Origin: Kudoa neothunni
Lineage: Eukaryota; Cnidaria
Length of the DNA stretch: 64,000 bases
Reading direction: 5' to 3'
NCBI GenBank assembly: GCA_964304625.1
Contig: OZ199839.1
Coordinates: forward strand, 8,494,001 to 8,558,000
Made by a program: the position numbers and the translations under genes. The notes under the pieces were generated by a model. That model worked only from the letters and a program-made list of their open reading frames with translations. It made no database searches and was not told the origin of the DNA. Below are positions 51,676-64,000 of this stretch, piece after piece; position 1 is the stretch's first letter, and every line of letters begins with the position of its first letter.

Positions 51676-53697
51676 CTCTCCGAGTAGAATAGGGTGTATT
51701 TCCACTCTAGGAGATTGTTGATGAAATTTTCCCCATTACAAACGCGATAGATACAATTAATGTTTCTGCTAATCTTTTAAACTTATGTAATACGTAAAAA
51801 GCGAAAACAAAATTTTAATTTTTGTTGTTGTGACTTAAATTAACGCCAAAATAGCATCCGAGTAAAATTGGGATGTAAATACACCCCAGGGTTTTTTTGA
51901 TAAAATTATTTATAATGTTTTAAGAAATATATTTGAAACTTTTTAGATAATTCTAATTGTAAAATAACCCTTAAATTGACAATAAATTATTCAGTTTACT
52001 GAATGCACTAGCGCAAAAAGTAATGAGTTCTCGTGATTATAATTTCTTATTTGATGATAATATATCATAAGATATTGAAGGTTATACCACGAATGTACCA
52101 TTAGACTCATTAGTTAATAAAAATGGAGTGATATGGACAGCTGAAAATATTATTAATAATCGTCCTGGCGTTTCTCCTCACATACGTCAAAATGTTAACG
52201 ATGTTATTGATACTCTTAAGGTGTTATTTAACCATGAAATGTACAAGGTTATTTTAAAATTTATAAATCAATATGGAGAAAAATTGTTTGGTCATGCTTG
52301 GATAAAATTAAATGACAACGAACTTGATGGCTTCATCAGATGTTTAATTTTAATGAGTATATATAGAGACAACCATGAACCTGTTAAGGAATTGTTTGGA
52401 TCTGAAGAAGGTCGAAAAATATACCGCGATCACTAGTCGCTAACAAGATTTCGACAAATTATAGGGGCATTTCACTTTGATGACTCAGAAACTAACTTAC
52501 TTGAGAAAAGTTAACGACAAATTTTGCCGTATGGGGACTCTTTGGGTTGATTTACTTAATCGTAGCTTTCACCCATATGAAGATCTCTGCGTCGACGAAC
52601 AACTAGTTGCATTCAGAGGTCGCTGCGAATTCAAGAAATATATGCTGATGAAGCCTGTCAAGTATGGGATTAGGTTTTTATTATTGGTTGACCCTAGATC
52701 AACATATGTTTGAAATTCGTCCGTCTATTTGGGTAAGCGGTCTTGGAATGATACAAGAACCGTTATTGTTGGAAAAACCATTGTTTGTGACAACTTTTTT
52801 ACGTTAAATGAGTTTGCTGATGAATTTCTAAGTAGAAAACTTACAATTATTTGAACTATGTGTGCAAACAAACGTGATATTCCATTCTATCTGCGACCGT
52901 AAAGAGATACCCCGTTATATTCAAATTTTTTTGTATTTTATAACAAAAAGATGATATTAAGTTATTTAACGAGGAAGGACAAGCCTATCTATATGCTTTG
53001 TTCATCTTTAAATAACACACACTGCAATTGAAGCGCCATTTAAGTCCGACATTGTATCGCAGTATAATTCGATAAAAGGGGGAATTGATACCATCTCAAG
53101 GGTATTGGCTTCAGTTAGTGTTAGAAGAATCAATCATCGCTGGTCATTAATTGTGTCTTTCAATATAATCGATATTACATTGATAAATGCCTTTTGCATA
53201 TTCAAAGAACTCTTTTTTTCTGAAAGTCTTAGAAGAAAAGATTTCATAAAAATAATGATTGAACAAATGAAATGTCATATGTTGTCACGAAAAAATGACA
53301 AGAAAACTTCTTCAAAGTGTGGAGTTTGTGCTAATTTTTATGTGTATTTGTTATAACTCTTGTAATAAATAATACACATATTATTTTGTTTATTTTTATA
53401 TGTATTTAAAGTTCTAAAGAATTAGTCAATTTTGTTTATACGTATACTGTTGAGCATTAATTGATTCATGTAAAGTTTTCTGAGCACCAGAAAATCCAAG
53501 TATACCCACGTAGGCGCACCGAATGTTTAACATTGTTTTTTCTTTAATTACTCAAAAATTACTTGACACAAATTTTTCTCATTACATGGGAATAATTACC
53601 TATTATTTTCCAATAATTTTGTTGGAAAAAACAACCTGGAGTGTATTTACACCTTAATTTTACTCCGAAGGTGTAACTTTTCGTGTGACTGAGAGGT
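51676..53697 (+). mobile_element. piggyBac transposon C, nested, decayed
   Basis: A roughly 2.0-kb element is bounded by TTAA at 51672-51675 and TTAA at 53698-53701. The ends share CTCTC but differ by two bases in position, so the exact right end is uncertain. Subterminal copies of a GTGTATTT(C/A)C(A)C motif occur near both ends (51700, 51875, 53640), as in other elements of this window. It sits inside the Tigger-like element and is therefore the younger of the two. Confidence 0.82.
52023..53356 (+). pseudogene. piggyBac transposase, broken (copy C)
   Basis: The reading begins MSSRDYNFLFDDN and meets an early TAA (52068-52070), then continues in frame (WTAENIINNRPGVSP) to about 52436. After frame changes come CRMGTLWVDLLNRSF and DLCVDEQLVAFRGRCEF (52522-52640), a CDNFFT block near 52786-52805, YNSIKGGIDTISRVLASVSVRR near 53061-53126, and a truncated cysteine-rich end, KCGVC, near 53317. 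The GGID Asp is kept; the position three residues later is Ser rather than Asp. At least four disabling changes make it inactive. It is closest in reading to copies A and B. Confidence 0.85.
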
Positions 53698-54229
53698 TTA
53701 ATTAAGATATGCCTTTTTCCAACAATTTAATATTGTTTAGTGATTGTTGCGACTCAATAAGACTTAAAAGTAGGGATGTTATGGGAAAAACAGATGTGTG
53801 AATGTTATTGAATTGGTCTTACGAAGTCATTTCTAGTTTATTAGTAAACAGCCACATAAATTCCATTTTTTATATTATAATACTCATGAAAAGATTAAGG
53901 GAATTTGTTTTTACCCAACATTTATCTGTTCATTATCAATACGTTTGCATTTTGATCATAAAATACTATATTATTTACGTTACGTTATCTCTATTAATCA
54001 AATATAAACTTAAATGGAATAAATAACGAGTGTATGCATCATAAAAATAAATGTAGGTTTCGTTTTAACTAGGCATTAGTTCCGATTTTAAGGCATGGCC
54101 ATCCGGAATTTCCAGTAATAAGTTGCTTCGGTTAAACCAAACTTCCTTATTTAGAATCTACATCATTTTCAAATAAACTTTAAACAACCTTTCGGATAGC
54201 CCCTTTATCCGAAAAACGGGGATCGACTG

Positions 54230-55308
54230 TAAATAAATTAGTATATCTTAGTTTCAATATATTTAAATACGATCTTATTTAGGATTATGTTATCAAATTT
54301 TGTATTTCTATAAAATTTGTTTATTTAAATAACTAGAATTCTTCTTATTCTTTGGAATTTATCTTAAATTGTCTATTTAAAATAAAAATTCAAACTGAAT
54401 TGAGTGATAAATTTTCATTAACAACTTTACAAAATATTCATTGTCCAGTATATAGCTATGCTAGCTAAAAAGCCCCCCCCCCCTTTGCATGGGCTTCCTT
54501 GAGCAGACCAAGGTCATTTGAAGTTCAAAGTAAATCAAGAGTATTTAGATAAATAGTTCAAAGATTACCAAATTAACGGATGATTTATTTAACTAATTGG
54601 ACCAATGAACCTTATTTAATATTTTTATAAACGAATAAACACTATGGTACGTTTAAAATTAATTTTTAAAACTTTAACAAAATGATCTATTTGTTTGCAT
54701 AGATCTTAAAATCAGACCAATCATACCACGTGAAAATGTGTTTAGTCATTTTGCAGAATGCAAATCTTTTATAATTTTTTACGTATTTTTATGTGTTAAA
54801 ATAAAATTTTATCTTTCCATATATATGCTCAAATGGAGCGATATGTCTTTATATAAAGAATGAAAAATGCGTACACACACGGATTTCCAGTTTGCTTTAT
54901 ATCTTAGGATTAATAAAAGATAATTTCAATGTATATCATGTTATATTTTAAAACTTATCTCATTTTTACAAATAGTGCTCAACACGAGGTTTAATCGCAC
55001 TAATAATTATCTAACACAAATATATTAGAATAATAGTTACAAATTGCTATCACAAAGGAAAAATGATAAATAAATGTTTTTATAAATAAAAAAATAATCA
55101 TGGCGCTTAAAAATATGGTAAAGATCCATCTGTTGATAAATGTTATAAGATAGAATATTCAATTATTAATAACTATATTATAATTACTAATTCTATAATG
55201 TTTGTCAATTATAAATTATTAATACTATTCATACTCTAAATCAAATTCAATCAAATTGAAGAATTTAATTAGTGACGAATATTTTCGTCTATTCAATATA
55301 AAAATAGA
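54230..55308. other. AT-rich spacer with a poly-C tract
   Basis: No gene is recognised. A run of 11 C at 54473-54483, flanked by AAG and followed by TTTGCATGGGCTT, stands out. The right end should include the promoter of the following membrane-protein gene. Confidence 0.4.
54473..54483. repeat. Poly-C (11) tract
   Basis: Eleven consecutive C bases in otherwise AT-rich DNA, with AAGCCC to its left and GGGCTT about 8 bp to its right as possible stem arms. Length may vary between individuals or reads. Confidence 0.8.
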
Positions 55309-58215
55309 ATGAAGATTTCACTCTACCAACTGGGTGTATTTTTGCTTCTTTTATGTAACTAGGAATATTTATGAGAGATTAAACTGAATAAAGTATAGTC
55401 AAATGCACTTTTCAGAACTCACCTAGAGAAGGATCTCAAATTGAAGCTCAAACTCCTACGAATGAACTCATCTATAAAATTGTAGAGGATAGTGATAATA
55501 AAGAAAAGAAAGTTCAACTTACGTTGAGCGGAAGTACATACAAAACCACGGATTACTGTCTGATTAAAAAGTCGAATGAAGGAGTTACTGGATATGATGA
55601 TATAAGTCCTTGTCCTAAAACAGACCCAACAGATGTTCAAGATAAATGCGTTCGAAAATGTTTTGAAGGGGGTAATATGTTGACATTTGACAAATTTTCC
55701 CCAAGAACGAAATATATTGTGGTTTTCAAAGATGATAACGCCTCTAAAGTCGCTTTAAAAAGTAACGAAGGAACTGTGTTTGGGCTCGAGTTACGTAATA
55801 AATGATTAATAAATATGTTTTAAAAAGAAATTTTTAGGATTACTAGCGAATCCAAAAGTGGTGGTTAGCACCACAGCTCAAAGTAAACTAAAATTTTGCA
55901 CGACCTCCTTTCCACAAGTCAACTGTCCCGTATACTATAAAGAGGTCGAATATGCAGCTGGTACGGAAGTAGCAAGTTGCACTTCCCCGAGTGTCTTAAA
56001 CGAAGTAGAATTTGATTTAATGATACCTCATTACGAAATGAAATGTGAAAATTATCCAAGTTTCTTTTATAAGCTCCAAAATACATACACTCTGTCGAAA
56101 ATTGATGTTTATAAACCACAATATTATGTGGCTTATATTTCGGATAAAAAATCTAAATACACTCTTAAATTCACCAATAAATTTCCCTTCGAAATCTGTC
56201 GCTTCAGTATCAGGGATGGCTCAACCCAAACTAGTATTGGGAGGACTACAAACGAATATATATCAAGATGTAGTGAGCAAGATAAACCTTGTTATGCACC
56301 TTGCAATGATGTAGAGCTTACTTTTACTGCGTCGAAGACAATTTTAGACGTGTTGATCCAAACAAGACATTTTTCACTAGAAAAAGGAACCAGTGATTAT
56401 GAAGGTTATAAACAAACGAAATTCGGTAATAATTAAATACTTATAACTTTCATTACGATGAGGTAGTTGTCAATTTGACCACTTCAAATAATGATAGATT
56501 ATTACCTGCAATAACACATGATAATGTTTCCTTAAATGTGCGCCTCTTTAAGCCTGCGTCGGACCCTAAATTTACAAGTTGCACTGTAACCCATTTTCCT
56601 GCTGATAAACCACCGCCTACTACTAATGCAATACAACCAAAATGTGGAGCAGAAAAAAAGGATTGTGACACGGACTGTGATTCAGTTTTAGAAATAAAAG
56701 AACTTTCCAATGGAAAGCCATATATTCTTGTAATAACAGCTGGAAACGCCGCTGTGGGTGAAGTGCCAGCGAATTTCAAAGAACATATATTCATCAGAAC
56801 AAGTATAATAATTAATAAAAAATTTAGCCTAACAAATATTTAGAAAACGCAGCAAGTTCAACTTTCTCTGCAATAACACCAACTACAGATGAGACAACAG
56901 CGACGATTGGAGCCCCCATTGGAGAAGGAACAATAGACAAAGATGCCCCTACATGTGCATATTATATTAGCCCCCGCGGAAAGGATGTATATGTATGTGC
57001 AATGTGCGTTGGGAGTTATCCTTGTCGAGGTTTTTGCAAAGAAAATCAAAAAATAGTTGGATTAACTCCAGGCACTGAATATGATCTGAAAATAGTTGCT
57101 CACAAAGATTATGGATTCAAAGAATTTCAAATCACAACAAGTATAAAATATATGAATGATAAATATGATTAGATTTGTAGCAAAGTCGAAGCTGAAACTT
57201 GAATCACAATTTACTGATAAAGGGTTTAAAGTGATGGGTTCGTTGTCGACTCCAGATCTCTTCGCCCTATGCAGTTATAAAGTGAAAGTTAAAAAGGGGA
57301 AAAATTTTAAGTTGATTCATGAATGTCCAGTTACCCTACCTCCATCAGTAGCAATTCAAAACACACCCCAAAGGAAACCAACGATTTCTAAAATTGAGGT
57401 TGCTAGATCGGTTGCTGGTCAAAAAGCTACATCCACCCCTTCTATTAACACCGCCACATTAACCTCATGCAGTGAACTTCCAACTTGTTCGGAAATATTA
57501 TTTACTAGTTTTTACGATCGTTCCAAAAAATACCAGATGTTGGTCACTGCCATCGGTGGTCGTTCAGAGGAAGTTACTATCGATATTACTGAAAGTAATT
57601 TTGTTTTGACTTTGCTTCTAATAGAATCTTTTTCAATAAATTTTAATATATTAGATAATTTCCCGTCGAGTGAAGAAGCCAACAAAAAAATAATCATTAG
57701 CATAGAACGCGAAGAGAACAAGCTAAAGGTGACAGCTCTACTTCAGAACAATGCGCCTGAAAGTACATGTGGTTGGGAGTTACGTAACTCTTCCGAAGAT
57801 GAGAAACGTTTGGTGAAGTCGTGTAATGGTGTCAACGACAGTGGTTGTGAAACCCTTCCATTATGTAAAGGTTTTGAATCCCTAACATCGAAGATACTAA
57901 CGATTATTATCTCACCGTTTATGTGAGCAGTGATTCATCGGTAATCGGACATGCAATAATTAAACAAGGTAAACAAAGTAGTTACTTAGTAAGATAAAAT
58001 ATTTGTAGGGGAATCCCACGATACAATGAAATCAACGTAGATTTTGTACGTGTGTTAATTTTTAATATTTATTTAGATCCAAAAATACTATGTATTAATA
58101 ATAACATTGAATTATTTTTGACTTATTTTTACTTAGAATTATAGCTTCGGCAGTAGCAGGGGCCGTCGTCGTTGCTATTGGAATCGCAGTGATTGTTATG
58201 AAAAGAAAGAATTGA
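55309..58215 (+). CDS. Cys-rich multi-FN3-like type I membrane protein
   Basis: Eight exons: 55309-55354, 55399-55794, 55838-56425, 56467-56802, 56844-57140, 57181-57594, 57655-57968 and 58145-58215, all joined at phase 1. They encode a signal peptide (MKISLYQLGVFLLLL), six extracellular modules of about 100-196 residues, a TM helix (SAVAGAVVVAIGIAVIVM) and a four-residue tail KRKN, about 820 residues in all. Modules end with an FN3-like strand such as LTPGTEYDLKIVAH, LSNGKPYILVITAG or FYDRSKKYQMLVTAI and carry paired Cys that ordinary FN3 domains lack. Exon 7 is one nucleotide short of a whole frame; the shift lies near 57892, where LTS is followed by EDTNDYY in another frame. This is a sequencing error, a real break, or a 23-nt micro-intron. 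I do not recognise the family; ligand or antigen roles are open. Confidence 0.72.
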
Positions 58216-59459
58216 AGACCAATCATTACATTATGATTAATTATTTTTTAGTTTTATATCTTATTTTTACAATATTAAGTACTTCGTAGCATGTCTGATT
58301 TTCTTTAAAACGAAAGTTCTGATAATAAAGCTTGATGCTGTTATCCTCATTTTTCAAAATATTTCTGTTCTTAAATAAATTAATATTTATGAAATAATTA
58401 TAAAGAAAATTATTTTTCCTAAATTTATTCTTTGACATTATAAATTCGAAATAAAAAATCTGAATTTAAATGTCATTTTCAATAATACTGAACTTTTTAA
58501 TTTGATATATTACGCATTTTTTAGAATATGATTATTAAAAATTTTATTTACATTTTTCAATTAAACTAATAAGAGAAATTGAAATTCTATTTTCGACATT
58601 TATATAAAGATACCTGTTCCTAATATATCTGTGCACCGATACTAGGATCTGAATAATTAGACTACAAAGACCACATCTGAAATTTATAGTTTTATAATTT
58701 ATCGACGAAAATAAACATAACTAAATTTTATTATATTTGAAAAACAATTCTGAATTTAATTCACATACAAATAACTAAAATATATCCATAATTCATGATA
58801 GATCATTAGATTTTAAATTAATACATTATAATTAAAATATTGGTACTTCTTCAATTTGATAATTCCGTCAGAAATATGTTCATTAATATTCTTTGTAGTA
58901 TATATTTAAATTTAATTCAATGTTTTGTTTACAAGACAACCTGCCTAAATAAAAATAATAATTATTCAAAAACCGGCTAATTTTGCACAGGTGAAAACAT
59001 TTTTTTATTTTATGGAACAAGTTCAAAATGTATTCCATTAAGAATCCTTAAATGAATCTCATTTGAAGAGAATTGTGGTTTCTAAAAGAAAAGATCAAAA
59101 ATGGAACGATTTACTTGGTGGAATAAATAGGTAATGCGCCAACTAAACAAATTTGATTTCCTCATAAATTAGATACAAGAGAATTAGAAAATCGATTATC
59201 GAAGATAAAAATATTTGTAAATTAGTGTAGTTTACATCTATTATAATTGCCATAGTGACAATTAACTACGCTAACATAAAATTAAAGCTAAGTAAGTCAC
59301 GAAAATCGCTACCTATTATTTTATTCTTTAGACGGATATCACAAAAATTAACAATAACCTGTCTTAGATGTATTAGAAAATAAGATGTCAAATTTAATAA
59401 TTTTTAATGGCAAATACGAAAATTTTAAAATCTATAAAATAACAAATAAGCTAAAAATC
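58216..59459. other. AT-rich spacer
   Basis: Very AT-rich with no coding signal; a minus-strand ORF at 58241-58438 is low-complexity Asn/Lys/Phe and is probably chance. Confidence 0.4.
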
Positions 59460-59855
59460 AGTTTTCAAATGTTTCTTGATAACAACCTCATGAAAGTCTG
59501 AATCAATAATCTCATTTGGAGGTTGAAATCCCGGCATGGGGGCGTTTCGTAGGGTCCATTGAATTCTAGCGGTAGGTTCAATAATGGTGGATCTAAATTA
59601 GAATTGTAGAAGAAATTTCAAAACTCCTTAATAGCTACCACCAGGAATGATATCGAGCTCCTTAGACTTCCGATTTGTTCTTGTTTTAGACAACGACTCA
59701 ATCAACATTAGATAAACGTGTGGGAAACGGCATCGCAATAATTTCATGGCCGAATCTCTCGCTCGAAGTCTTGCTTTAATGTGTTTGTCCATAGAGATGT
59801 GTTCCTGAGTTTTGGTTATTTCTAATTGTTTCCTTAACTCTTCATCCATTTCCAT
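59460..59855 (-). CDS. Small hypothetical protein
   Basis: A 75-codon ORF (59855-59628) begins MEMDEELRKQLEITK and is strongly charged, helical in appearance, with basic blocks KARLRARDSAMK and KTRTNRKSKE. A possible GT-AG intron from about 59637 to 59592 would replace the last few residues and lead into further open sequence to about 59460 with coding-like content (for example ARIQWTLRNAPMPGF in one frame). The splice phase favours the other frame, DPPLLNLPLEFNGPY. I cannot decide between them or name the family. Codon use and the charged composition are unlike the surrounding AT-rich noise, which is why I list it. It starts two bases from the divergent ORF at 59858. Confidence 0.4.
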
Positions 59856-59857
59856 AG

Positions 59858-60300
59858 ATGAATACCAAAAGCAATTATTCCTTAAAAAGATTAAATACGA
59901 CTACATATAAAAATATTCATTGTTTTTTTCTGAAATCTAACTCGACCTTTTTATTATCAAAACGAAAAATATTTACGACTAGCGCAAAAGCCCCGCTTCG
60001 CGAAGGTTTCTTTGCCAGCCAAGTAGGATATCACCTGTCGCTAACTAAACCCGTTTTGATTTTTAAGTAGATAGCGCTGATACCCTGTAAATTTTATTTT
60101 TCTATTTTTATTTGTTTATTTTAAAGCTTGTCATTATTTTTGCAATGTGCTGATTTAGATAAACTAAATTATGCCCGCACTTACTACTCAGATATAAATA
60201 GACGTATTGGGGGATATTATATAGTATTTCTAAGGTTATTTTACAAATTATTGACTAAAATTATGATGATCTTATTTTTAAAAGAAATGTAATCAGCGAT
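59858..60300 (+). CDS. Possible small divergent gene
   Basis: A 70-codon ORF (59858-60067) starts MNTKSNYSLKRLN and has a basic, Ser/Thr-rich N-terminus that could be a mitochondrial presequence. A phase 1 splice from GAAG at about 60006 to the acceptor before 60161 would add DKLNYARTYYSDINRRIGGYY, which looks more protein-like than the unspliced end. It lies head-to-head with the minus-strand ORF ending at 59855. No family is recognised, and the whole call could be wrong. Confidence 0.22.
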
Positions 60301-62830
<2,530 letters not shown>

Positions 62831-64000
62831 AAACTTTAGGATTAAAAATAGGAAGGGATAGAATTAGCATTTATCCTTCATTTGACAATATGTTTACACT
62901 AAATATTTTATTCTTCTTGAATCAGTTACTTCACTTATGACTTAAGGAAATATACCAATTATCCAAAGTTAGTTCACAATCTATTACAATTTAATTAACA
63001 TTGATAACTTCATTAGTTATTTAAAGTTTTATTATGGGATTTTTTTTATTGTCTCTTTATTTGTGGGTGACAATATTCAGTTAACGAAATTTAAGTACAC
63101 AATTTTTCTTATCATTAAATTTTACTTAAAACCATGAAAATCATGCAAGATTGGGGAATTTTATTCTCTAATTGACTGTGTAATGATGAAGATTGTGGCA
63201 TCTAAATAACATCTTCACTAATCAAATTTTTCTTTTCATGTGTATTTTTTAAGCAAGAAATTGTGGACTCTATAGTACCACCACAAAGGTCACTTTTAAA
63301 TTTATATAATGTAACGAAAAGAGAATTGGAGTACGTGTTATCTCCATTATGTTAGTTCTTACTTCGAAATTTCGTTTATTTTTTTACAGTCCTGTTTAAT
63401 TATTTTGAGTGTTTTAGTATAATTTTTTTGATTAGTTAAATGCTTAAATGCACTATCAGAACCTATATTTCGAAATTTTCGTATATTTGTGGAGAAAAAA
63501 TGCCATTTTTAATAGTCATACTTAATTAATTAAATATCGTTTGTAAGCAGATTAATTTTATGCTTGTAAGAAAAAAAAAATTACATTTTACGACCTTTTT
63601 AGATTTGATTTTGTAGGTACTAATTCCAAAATAAAAAAAATTCAAAATATCGTACTTCTTGGAATAACGTATATATAAAGAATATATATTTTAAATTATT
63701 TAAATGCGTAAGTTTATATCATGAATTGATTTCTTGTTAATTTCCGTAATCAACCAAAGTTTAAAAACTTGTTAATTTTACCACAGTATTCTTAATATTA
63801 TTTGATAAGATTTCTTTTAAATCATAAAAATAAAAACTTTTGAAGATCACATTGAATAATTAATTTAAGAATGTATCATCAATCCAGTTGATGAACGATA
63901 TTTCATTCCAATGTTAACTGTTTCAAAATGTGGTATCTCTACATATAAATAAAATAATTAAAACTGAAAAAGTGGTTAACACAACGTGATTAAACGAGAT
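62831..64000. other. AT-rich flank
   Basis: No coding, repeat or RNA signal was found to the end of the window. Confidence 0.4.

Larger units (their letters stand above)
51211..54229. mobile_element. Tigger/pogo-like element, interrupted by piggyBac C
   Basis: The left end reads CGGTCGAGCCCGGTTTATCC and the right end, on the reverse strand, CAGTCGATCCCCGTTTTTCG; both are flanked by TA (51209-51210 and 54230-54231), the target duplication of Tc1/mariner-type elements. The GTCGA...CCG...TTATCCGAAA pattern is characteristic of Tigger/pogo ends. Left arm 51211-51671 and right arm 53702-54229 are separated by a later piggyBac insertion, so the original element was only about 1 kb and likely non-autonomous. 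No DDE coding sequence is recognised in the arms. Confidence 0.75.

Noticed and set aside
56453-56794. Minus-strand 113-codon ORF
   Set aside because: It is antisense to a well-supported exon of the FN3-like receptor gene.

Overview
This is nuclear DNA of an animal with a very AT-rich genome. The animal assignment rests on five integrin alpha-type genes, a class A GPCR, a spliced SPTLC2 gene and a DSCC1 gene. Coding exons are split by very short GT-AG introns (29-65 nt where measured) separated by long, nearly featureless AT-rich spacers. This fits a genome-reduced, probably parasitic, metazoan such as a myxozoan or orthonectid, but the window cannot settle the species.

Layout. 1-1559: right part of a decayed piggyBac transposon ending at a TTAA site. 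2140-6036, minus strand: DSCC1 (replication-coupled cohesion loader subunit) directly behind SPTLC2 (catalytic serine palmitoyltransferase subunit), with only 45 nt between them. 7920-8760: a piggyBac-like MITE carrying an inserted hAT-type MITE with 8-bp target duplications. 10208-48572: a head-to-tail array of five integrin alpha-like genes, all on the plus strand, sharing exon structure. The second spacer-free junction (genes 3 and 4) is only 346 bp; the other spacers are 4-5 kb. The spacer between genes 1 and 2 holds a full-length but decayed piggyBac with TTAA duplications. Gene 4 is stretched to 7.5 kb by two large introns, one of which contains a non-autonomous piggyBac-like element. 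The spacer between genes 4 and 5 holds a 1.5-kb inverted-repeat element. 49850-50929: a 319-residue rhodopsin-type GPCR. 51211-54229: a Tigger/pogo-like element with a third piggyBac nested inside it. 55309-58215: a cysteine-rich, multi-domain type I membrane protein of fibronectin-III-like modules, each encoded by a phase 1-1 exon. 59460-60300: two small uncharacterised ORFs in head-to-head arrangement. 61205-62830: decayed hAT transposase of the ZBED5/FAM200 type on the minus strand.

Working picture. The window is dominated by cell-surface genes: five integrin alpha-like paralogs with normal signal peptide, beta-propeller, leg and membrane segments but tails that end just after a degenerate GFFKR motif, then a GPCR, then a cysteine-rich FN3-like receptor. 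No integrin beta gene is present. The expansion of integrin alpha genes as a tandem array is the most unusual biology here; a role in host or self adhesion is inference. No retroviral, LTR, Polinton, CRISPR, rRNA or convincing tRNA feature was seen.
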